64,000 bases of DNA, taken from NCBI GenBank assembly GCA_035492775.1, contig DATJIW010000075.1, forward strand, positions 1-64,000, given 5' to 3'. Under the pieces are notes generated by a model. The model worked only from the letters and a program-made list of their open reading frames with translations, was not told the origin of the DNA and did no database searches. This DNA comes from DATJFQ01 sp035492775 (GTDB taxonomy: Bacteria; Acidobacteriota; Vicinamibacteria; Vicinamibacterales; 2-12-FULL-66-21). Both the position numbers and the translations under genes were made by a program. Below, in pieces: positions 32,563 through 38,499 of this stretch (position 1 is its first letter; every line of letters starts with the position of its first letter).

Positions 32563-33009
32563 TCACGGCGAATCGAGCGGCTTTTCGAAGACGTGCTGCG
32601 TCTTGACCCTGACGTAACCTTCGCGCTCGTAAAACGTGTGGGCGCGTTCGCGCGCGATGCGGGAACGCACACGGATCGCATCGCAGCCTGCGGCAGCCGC
32701 CCAGCGCTCGGCGGCAGTCAACAGCGCCAGTCCCACACCCGCGCCACGCACGTTCGCATCCACGATCAGTCCGCAAATCTCCGCGGTGCGATCTGATTCG
32801 AGCACCGGGCGGACGCTGACGTGGAGCCATCCGACGACGCGTCCGGCGTCGACGGCGACGAGCACTTCGTGGCCCCGATCGCCGGCGATGACCGTCCATC
32901 GCTCTTCCAGGTGCTCCGGAGTGGCGGGATATCCCAGCTGACCGCAGAGTTCTGCCACCGCCTCGACGTCGGCTCGCTGCATCGGACGGATATCGAGAGC
33001 TCCGCTCAT
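32563..33009 (-). CDS. GNAT-family N-acetyltransferase
   Basis: 148 residues from ATG 33009. GNAT fold: N-terminal LDIRPMQRADVEAVAELCGQ, the acetyl-CoA pyrophosphate loop in VDANVRGAGVGLALLTAAERW and the C-terminal HTFYEREGYVRVKTQHVFEK. The substrate (small molecule or protein amine) cannot be told. It lies downstream of the ATP-grasp gene on the same strand with a gap of about 110 bases. Confidence 0.9.
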   Translation of the reverse strand: MSGALDIRPMQRADVEAVAELCGQLGYPATPEHLEERWTVIAGDRGHEVLVAVDAGRVVGWLHVSVRPVLESDRTAEICGLIVDANVRGAGVGLALLTAAERWAAAAGCDAIRVRSRIARERAHTFYEREGYVRVKTQHVFEKPLDSP

Positions 33010-33118
33010 GGACGTCACACGGTATCAGATTGGCGTATGCGACAGTCCGAACCACCAGCGCTGATCGAACGCCGCTACGTCGAGGTGCCTTGTGATGCGG
33101 CAGCCCGCCGCGGATTCG

Positions 33119-34108
33119 TTAGAGCGGCGCTCCGAGCACGCACCCTTTCAGGGCAATCTCAGCCTCCAGCCAGTCGACGAGCCTCACGAATGGGTCGTAC
33201 CCCAGCACTCGGCGCGCATCGGCAACGAAATTCGAGAGCGCGTTGATGTCATAGAAGTACGGCCGGCCGTCGCGCGGATCCACGAGATACTCCACGCCCC
33301 CAATCTCGATTCCCGCCGCTGCGAGGAGGCGTTCGACCGCCGACACGATGAGCGGCGGAGGCGTATACGCCTCGACGCGCAGGCCGTTTTTCGGAGCGTT
33401 CGCAGCGCACGCGCCGCGAACCAGCTCACCGCCGTCGATGTCCTGGCAGACGTCGGCCGGACAGAGATTGAACGTGTCGCCGGTCGTGTACACGCGAATC
33501 GCATAGAGGTAGCGTCCATTCAGGACCTCCACGCGAATGATCCGGCCATCGGCGGGCTCGATGTACTCCTGGACGAGCGCCGTCGAATCGACACCAAGCT
33601 CGATGTCGCCGTGTCGCGCGGCCGACTCCAGCGCGGCAGGCCGATCGAACCGCCGGATGCCGGCACCGCTTCCTCCGACGTTCGGTTTCACGACAACGGG
33701 GAAACGAAGACCCTCGGCCGCATCACGCGCCTGCGCGGAACGATGGATGACACGCGCGCGCGGGTATGCCAGACCGAGTCGCTCGAGGAGCGTGAGCTGC
33801 TGGGCCTTCGATACCTCAGTCGCCCAGGCGGCACGTCCGTTGATGACGCGGACGCCGAGCCGCTCGAGATGCGCGAGGTACTGCGTCGTGTAGGAGAGCA
33901 GGTGGGCGCCGCCGCGCGTGTGCGCGGATGGACTCATACGGTTGAACACAACCCCGTAGCGCGACGATGTCTCTGACGGATCGAAGACGTGGCTGTCGGC
34001 CGGAACGGCTTCGTAGTCGATTCCGCGTCGATCCAGCTCCTGGAAGAGCGGCCGGTACCAGTCGGGGTGCTCGTAGAAAATTCCGAGTGAACGCGTTTCG
34101 TCGAACAC
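33119..34108 (-). CDS. ATP-grasp ligase of unknown substrate, behind a cysteine attenuator
   Basis: 329 residues from GTG 34108, which has GGAGG four bases upstream. The reading frame stays open upstream through the terminator, but that part looks non-coding. ATP-grasp features: FPVVVKPNVGGSGAGIRRF (Gly-rich loop, about residue 150), ALVQEYIEPADGRIIRVEVL, and the Mg-binding end EYLVDPRDGRPYFYDINAL with the Asn of DINALSNF. These enzymes join a carboxylate to an amine or thiol using ATP. RimK-like and glutathione-synthetase-like members share the fold; I cannot assign the substrate. The upstream leader peptide is Cys-rich, suggesting the product or use relates to cysteine supply (inference). 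Confidence 0.85.
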   Translation of the reverse strand: MFDETRSLGIFYEHPDWYRPLFQELDRRGIDYEAVPADSHVFDPSETSSRYGVVFNRMSPSAHTRGGAHLLSYTTQYLAHLERLGVRVINGRAAWATEVSKAQQLTLLERLGLAYPRARVIHRSAQARDAAEGLRFPVVVKPNVGGSGAGIRRFDRPAALESAARHGDIELGVDSTALVQEYIEPADGRIIRVEVLNGRYLYAIRVYTTGDTFNLCPADVCQDIDGGELVRGACAANAPKNGLRVEAYTPPPLIVSAVERLLAAAGIEIGGVEYLVDPRDGRPYFYDINALSNFVADARRVLGYDPFVRLVDWLEAEIALKGCVLGAPL

Positions 34109-34128
34109 GGCGCCTCCTTCGGGCGTAC

Positions 34129-34162
34129 AAAAGAAAAGGCCCCGCTCGCTGGAGAGGGGCCT
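34129..34162 (-). terminator. Rho-independent terminator of the attenuator (3:4 helix)
   Basis: Minus-strand RNA: AGGCCCC (34162-34156) pairs with GGGGCCT (34143-34137), and internally CTC with GAG, followed at once by TTTTCTTTT (34137-34129). It ends 20 bases before the GTG start of the ATP-grasp gene and after the leader ORF. The 5' arm is also the target of the antiterminator strand at 34226-34234. Confidence 0.85.
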
Positions 34163-34244
34163 CGGAATCGTGCGTTTCGAGTGCTTCTGTTTTCGGCGCT
34201 TCAGTCCGGCAGGCGGATCGCCGTCCCCCTCTCCCTCGCGGGAG
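34151..34244 (-). promoter_or_regulatory. Competing pause and antiterminator helices
   Basis: Pause hairpin (1:2): CTCCC (34244-34240) with GGGAG (34235-34231) closing a GCGA tetraloop. Antiterminator (2:3): GGAGAGGGG (34234-34226) is perfectly complementary over 9 bases to CCCCTCTCC (34159-34151), the 5' arm of the terminator. The two helices share bases 34231-34234, and the second excludes the terminator. Both upstream strands lie inside the leader ORF, about 5-16 bases after the last Cys codon. Confidence 0.75.
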
Positions 34245-34278
34245 TGCGACAGATGCAGGGACAACAGCAGAAACGCAT
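34201..34278 (-). CDS. Cysteine-rich leader peptide (attenuator ORF)
   Basis: A 25-residue ORF starting at ATG 34278 with AAGGAG five bases upstream. It begins MRFCCCPCIC, with Cys at codons 4, 5, 6, 8 and 10 (TGC, TGT, TGT, TGC, TGT), and ends in a charged tail with TGA at 34201. Three of five Cys codons are TGT, unusual for so GC-rich a genome and therefore slower to decode. Position, codon content and the overlapping RNA helices fit a leader peptide whose translation reports charged tRNA-Cys. It could alternatively be a small functional peptide modified by the ATP-grasp enzyme, but the terminator in between argues for attenuation. Confidence 0.75.
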   Translation of the reverse strand: MRFCCCPCICRTPARERGTAIRLPD

Positions 34279-34291
34279 GCCGACTCCTTCG

Positions 34292-34320
34292 AATATACGA
34301 GGCGATCCGATGTCTGTCAA
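34292..34320 (-). promoter_or_regulatory. Near-consensus promoter of leader peptide/ATP-grasp unit
   Basis: TTGACA (34320-34315), 17-base spacer and TATATT (34297-34292) on the minus strand, starting 19 bases beyond the stop of the ADOP gene. The likely transcription start near 34285 leaves only about 6-9 bases before the leader ATG, so the leader mRNA is nearly leaderless. Confidence 0.8.
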
Positions 34321-34339
34321 CGGCCGCGCGCGGCGCCGG

Positions 34340-36754
34340 TCAGGCGTCGGCCCGAAGCGCCTCGACCGGATTCACGCGAGCCGCCCTGTGCGCCGGAAGA
34401 TATGTGGCGAGAAGCGCCGCGGCCGCAAGCGCGCCCATGACGACCGCGACGCTTGCGGGATCGTGTGCGCTGATGCCAAACAGCAGACCCGACATGGCTC
34501 GCCCTGCGGCCGCGGCGCCGGCGGCGCCGGCCACGAGGCCTGAGACAACGGGTACCATCGCATCCCGCAGCATGACCGCGATCACCTGGCCGCGCGTCCC
34601 GCCGAGTGCGCCTCGAATACCGATCTCGCGCGTTCGCGACGCGGCCGAGAACGCGGCAACGGCGTAGACCCCGACGAACGCGAGCAGCAGCGCCAGCAAC
34701 GCGAACGCTTCGACGAGCTGCAGATTGAAGCGCCTTTGCGCGAGCGACCGCCCGACCCACTGATCCATGCTTCGCACGAAGCTCGCCGGAACATCCGGAT
34801 CGACGGTGGCGATTTCCTTGCGGGCGGAGTTGGCAAGCGCCAGCGGATCGCCGTCGGTCCGCATCACCCAGTACATGTTGTTCGCGAGCCAGATCGTGGT
34901 CGGGTTCGGGACCTGTGTCATCGGTACGTAAATCTCGATGGTCGTCTCGCGGTCGAGGCCGAAGTGCTTCACGTCGCCGACCACGCCGACGATGTCCATC
35001 GTCCGCGGCTGCGGATCCCCGTCGTCCAGGCGGAGGCGCACACCCACCGGATCGCGTCCGTGGAGGTAGGTCCGAGCGAACGTCTCGTTGACGATTGCCA
35101 CGGGCGCCGTTGTCGAACGGTCGGTGCTCGCGAACGCGCGTCCTCTGCGCAGTTGGATGCCCATCGTGTCGAAGTAGTCCGGACTGATCATGCGGTAGTG
35201 CGCTTCGGGGGCATCCTTCGTGAGAACGCCATCGACATAGAACGCGGCCGTCGCCAGGTAGCCGTTGAGGGGGACGACGTTGGACGCGGCTACGCTCGTG
35301 ACGCCGGGGAGTGCGGCAAGCCGCGGCTGCACGGCTTCGTAGAAGCGCTCGATCGCGTCGCGCCCCTTGTATTTGCTGCGCGGGAGCGCCAGGCGGATGC
35401 TCAGCACGTGCGCGGGGCGGAACCCGGGGTCGACGGCTTGCACCCGCTCGAAGCTGCGCGCCAGCAGGGCCGCCGTTGTCAGCAGAATCGCCGAGAGCGC
35501 GACCTCGGCGAAAACGAGACAGGCGCGCGCGCGGCCGCCTCCGGCCGTGGCGGAGCGATCGCCGATCTTCAACGAATCACGCAGGTCGGTTCGTGAGGTT
35601 TGCAGCGCCGGACCAAGTCCGAACAGGACAGCCGAGAGCAGCGATGTGCCGATAGTGAAGAGCCCGACGTTCAGGTCCAGCGTCACCTCGGCGGCGCGAG
35701 GCAGGTCGACGGCCGTGTTGGCGAGCAGGAGCGCCACGACAATCCTGGCGATCAACAGACCCGAGATGCCGGCAGCGATTGCGAGCAGCATCGCTTCGGT
35801 CATCAGCTGCGCGGTCACCGCGGTTCGCGATGCGCCGAGTGCGATTCGCACGGCGATTTCCCGCCGGCGTGTCGCGCCGCGGAGCATGAACAGGTTCGCA
35901 AGGTTGGCTGATGCCACGAGCAGCACGAGCACGACCGCGGCCATCAGCATGCGAAGCATCGGCGCCGCGCGCCCGCTGATCTCTTCTGCGAGCGGGAGCA
36001 CGTGGATGCCCGTATCGGACCCGTGCGCGTCGGGGTACTCGGCCCGCAGCCGCCGCCTGACGGCGTCGACATCATCGATGGCCTGCGTCATGGAGACGCC
36101 CGTCTTCAGGCGCGCGATGCCCCATAAGAAGCCCTGGCTGCGATTCGCACGGCGCGGGTCGGCGGCCGGTGAATAAGGCGCCACGACGTCCGGATCGCGA
36201 ACCAGCGAAACGAAATCCGGGCGGAGCACGCCGACGATCGTGAATGGCTCGCCGTTCAGCGTGAGTGTGGTGCCGAGCGCGTTGGCGGCGCCTCCAAAAC
36301 GCCGCTGTGACAGTCCGTGGCTGATGAGCGCGACGGACCGCTGCTCGTCGCTCTCCAGGAGCGCCCGGCCCGCCTCCACGTTCGTCCCGGTCAGCTCGAA
36401 GTATCCCGGAGAGACCCGCACCCCCTGTAGACGCTCCGCATCGCCGCGCCCGGTGAGATTGACGTTCCAGCCGAACATCGACGCGAATCCATCGATCGTG
36501 TGAAGCGACGCCGCGAGGTCTGCGGCGTCTGGTAAGGAGAGGGGCTGCCGGTCCGACCCTGGTCTCACCAGCGCAATGCTCACCAGACGGGAAGGCTCCC
36601 GCATCGGCAGTGATCTCAGCACTACTTGGTAGAGCAGGGTGAACATCGCCGTATTCGCGCCAATCGCGAGCGCCAGTACCGATACGACGCCGACGCTGAA
36701 TGAAAGATCGTGGCGGAGCCGCCGCGCAGCCTGGCGAACGATGGAGAGCAGCAT
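34340..36754 (-). CDS. ADOP-type double-length MacB/FtsX permease
   Basis: An 804-residue protein without the soluble prefix. The first membrane helix contains LALAIGANTAMFTLLYQVVL. FtsX core 1 is at about residues 275-400 (ASANLANLFMLRGATRRREI) and FtsX core 2 is at the C-terminus (AAFSAASRTREIGIRGALGG). Two MacB-type periplasmic domains lie between and after. No ATPase or adaptor gene adjoins it, so it is a true orphan permease. An AT-rich operator-like block lies 24-63 bases upstream of its ATG. Confidence 0.9.
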   Translation of the reverse strand: MLLSIVRQAARRLRHDLSFSVGVVSVLALAIGANTAMFTLLYQVVLRSLPMREPSRLVSIALVRPGSDRQPLSLPDAADLAASLHTIDGFASMFGWNVNLTGRGDAERLQGVRVSPGYFELTGTNVEAGRALLESDEQRSVALISHGLSQRRFGGAANALGTTLTLNGEPFTIVGVLRPDFVSLVRDPDVVAPYSPAADPRRANRSQGFLWGIARLKTGVSMTQAIDDVDAVRRRLRAEYPDAHGSDTGIHVLPLAEEISGRAAPMLRMLMAAVVLVLLVASANLANLFMLRGATRRREIAVRIALGASRTAVTAQLMTEAMLLAIAAGISGLLIARIVVALLLANTAVDLPRAAEVTLDLNVGLFTIGTSLLSAVLFGLGPALQTSRTDLRDSLKIGDRSATAGGGRARACLVFAEVALSAILLTTAALLARSFERVQAVDPGFRPAHVLSIRLALPRSKYKGRDAIERFYEAVQPRLAALPGVTSVAASNVVPLNGYLATAAFYVDGVLTKDAPEAHYRMISPDYFDTMGIQLRRGRAFASTDRSTTAPVAIVNETFARTYLHGRDPVGVRLRLDDGDPQPRTMDIVGVVGDVKHFGLDRETTIEIYVPMTQVPNPTTIWLANNMYWVMRTDGDPLALANSARKEIATVDPDVPASFVRSMDQWVGRSLAQRRFNLQLVEAFALLALLLAFVGVYAVAAFSAASRTREIGIRGALGGTRGQVIAVMLRDAMVPVVSGLVAGAAGAAAAGRAMSGLLFGISAHDPASVAVVMGALAAAALLATYLPAHRAARVNPVEALRADA

Positions 36755-36777
36755 GAAGGCGAGCGTAGCGGTACCGT

Positions 36778-36817
36778 TTCAATATATGAAGCTCATTATT
36801 TTCAATGAATACATGAA
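36778..36817 (-). promoter_or_regulatory. AT-rich operator/promoter block of ADOP gene
   Basis: A 40-base AT-rich island in GC-rich surroundings, just upstream of the ADOP ATG. It contains two palindromic elements with TTCA/TGAA arms: TTCAATATATGAA (36778-36790) and TTCAATGAATACATGAA (36801-36817). No unambiguous -35/-10 pair could be chosen, but TATATT on the minus strand is a candidate -10. Confidence 0.5.
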
Positions 36818-36890
36818 CGGTGTGCATTCATGCGCGCAGCTGTCGTGAAGCGGTGACGAGGGAGCAGACGACGGACAGTTGCGAGATCGT

Positions 36891-37103
36891 TCAGGAACGC
36901 TCGCCGGGCCGGCGACGCTCGCGCCGGCGGTCCGCGATCACCCAGACCTGGCGGCACTGGGGACAGCCCATGCGAATTTCGCCGTGCCCTTCGCTGAGAG
37001 GCAGCGCACGTACGCCGGTGCTGCCGCAGGCGGGGCAATCGCCTTGCGACGAGCCTGGCGAGACGCGACGATCCCGAGGAGACTCGGTCCGAACCATCCG
37101 CAT
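36891..37103 (-). CDS. Small zinc-ribbon protein
   Basis: A 70-residue protein from ATG 37103, with GGAGG eight bases upstream. Two CxxC pairs, GDCPACGSTGVRALPL and GCPQCRQVWVI, about 25 residues apart, form a typical zinc ribbon; the C-terminal tail is strongly basic (RRRERRRPGERS). It is too short for a catalytic protein and is probably a nucleic-acid or protein-binding ribbon. It stands alone upstream of an ADOP gene; function unknown. Confidence 0.6.
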   Translation of the reverse strand: MRMVRTESPRDRRVSPGSSQGDCPACGSTGVRALPLSEGHGEIRMGCPQCRQVWVIADRRRERRRPGERS

Positions 37104-37471
37104 GCAGCGCACCTCCGCAGGGATCGCGGAGTGTGCCAGACGCGAAGCGCCAATTCAAGCGCCACGTAACAGGCTGTCAACGCTCGTTAGAAATGTCCCC
37201 TGGGTTGTGTGACAGCGGCCACCTGACAGGCCCGCCGGATATCCTCCGTTATCCAGCGGGCCTGGCGTGTCGGCGTCCCGTGGCCTGCGGAGGTCGTGTC
37301 TGCGATTCGGAACGCCAGCCCACGGGATCCTTGACGTTGCGAGTGCGATGCCACGCGCGCTTTCATCCGTGCACAAGCCTGAATCCGCGTGCTCCCGCGA
37401 TGAGGCTGTTTTTGGCTCAGTTCACTCGCAATGCAGACTGGCCGGCATCTTCGCCTTGGAATCCGACAGAA
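37104..37471. other. Intergenic region with a strong hairpin
   Basis: No supported gene. Its one striking structure is the inverted repeat at 37227-37264, listed separately. Several short open frames cross it but lack ribosome-binding sites or recognisable proteins. Confidence 0.5.
37227..37264. repeat. Long hairpin-forming inverted repeat
   Basis: CAGGCCCGC (37227-37235) and GCGGGCCTG (37256-37264) are perfect complements. After one mismatch, GGATA (37237-37241) and TATCC (37250-37254) extend the stem to 14 pairs around an 8-base loop. No T run follows on either side, so it is not a standard terminator. Confidence 0.7.
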
Positions 37472-38392
37472 TCAGGCATCGGCCGCGGCGAGAATCTCGA
37501 TCTCTGCGACGAGCGTGGCGTGCGGCTCGATGGTGCCCGGCACGCCGCGCGCGCCGTACGCCATGTGCGGCGCGATCTCGAGCCGGCGCAATCCGCCCAC
37601 GCGCATGCCTTCGATCCCGTAGAACAGACCGTTCGTCAGGCTCCGCCGGTCGATCCGCACTTCCGTGAGAAGTGTCGTGCCGTCGTCTTCCAGCGTGGCC
37701 ACGCCGACGGGCCCCCACGCCAGCTTCCACCGAACAGGTCCGCCGGGCTCGGCCAGCATTCGCAGTCGGATGCGGTACCGGTGCTGCCGACGCACCGGTT
37801 CTCCGTTTCCCGGCACGTCGACGAGCAGCACGATACCCGGCCGCAGCCGCCGCCGAAGCGGCTGACCGCGCATCTCGACGATGGCAGCGATGTCTGTCAG
37901 TCCGGCGTGCTGTGCCATCTGGGCCGGGGTTTCGCAGTCGTCGATGCGCGTCCGAAGATCCGCATCGGCGCCGGCATCGAGCAGCCGTTGTACCGCTTTG
38001 GCGTTCCGTTCTGCGACGGCCATGTGGAGCGCCGTCCAGTCGTTGATGCCGCGCTGATTCGGATCCGCGCCGAATGCGAGCAGCAGCCGGATGATGTCGT
38101 CGACGTCGGATCGGTGATTCGCCCCGGCTGCCGACCGGGTGCAGCTCAGAGCGGCAATGAGCGGCGGGAAGCCATCGTCGGCCGGGCCGGAGGGATTCGC
38201 GCCGAGTTCGAGCAGCTGACGGATGAACGCCAGCGGGCTCCAGTAAATCGCGTACGTCAGACAGTTGCCGATCCCGAGGGGCATCGGACCGTTCGGGATT
38301 GCGGAGGGGTCCTCGACGGCCGCACGCAACGCGGCGAGGTCGCCATCGCGGAACGCGCGGTCGATCGCCCGCCATCGCTCGACGTCCTGCAT
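37472..38392 (-). CDS. Ankyrin-repeat protein with C-terminal FKBP-type isomerase domain
   Basis: 306 residues from ATG 38392. Residues about 1-190 hold ankyrin repeats (LTYAIYWSPLAFIRQLLELGANPSG, DIIRLLLAFGADPNQRGINDWTALHMA and VQRLLDAGADADL, each shown in part). The last 110 residues resemble an FKBP peptidyl-prolyl isomerase: TNGLFYGIEGMRVGGLRRLE, APHMAYGARGVPGTIEPHAT and LVAEIEIL. The canonical FKBP start is replaced by a longer strand region (RYRIRLRMLAEPGGPVRWKL). No signal peptide, so cytoplasmic. A plausible role is a folding factor guided by ankyrin contacts. The arrangement is uncommon. Confidence 0.75.
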   Translation of the reverse strand: MQDVERWRAIDRAFRDGDLAALRAAVEDPSAIPNGPMPLGIGNCLTYAIYWSPLAFIRQLLELGANPSGPADDGFPPLIAALSCTRSAAGANHRSDVDDIIRLLLAFGADPNQRGINDWTALHMAVAERNAKAVQRLLDAGADADLRTRIDDCETPAQMAQHAGLTDIAAIVEMRGQPLRRRLRPGIVLLVDVPGNGEPVRRQHRYRIRLRMLAEPGGPVRWKLAWGPVGVATLEDDGTTLLTEVRIDRRSLTNGLFYGIEGMRVGGLRRLEIAPHMAYGARGVPGTIEPHATLVAEIEILAAADA

Positions 38393-38464
38393 GTGCGTCA
38401 AGTGTAGCCATCTTACGAGGGGATGACGGCGAGTTGATGACGGAGACGTTCCATCCCTTTCGCC

Positions 38465-38493
38465 TTGACCCGATACCTGCGATGTCCTAGATT
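38465..38493 (+). promoter_or_regulatory. Promoter of ADOP gene, predicted leaderless
   Basis: TTGACC (38465-38470), 17-base spacer and TAGATT (38488-38493). The ATG begins at 38500, seven bases after the -10, so transcription would start on the initiation codon itself. There is no Shine-Dalgarno in CGCCCG before the ATG. Confidence 0.5.
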
Positions 38494-38499
38494 CGCCCG

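Noticed and set aside
33119..34264. Longer ATP-grasp reading starting at 34264
   Set aside because: The extra 52 residues would be translated through the leader-peptide region, the terminator and its U run. GTG 34108 has its own GGAGG.
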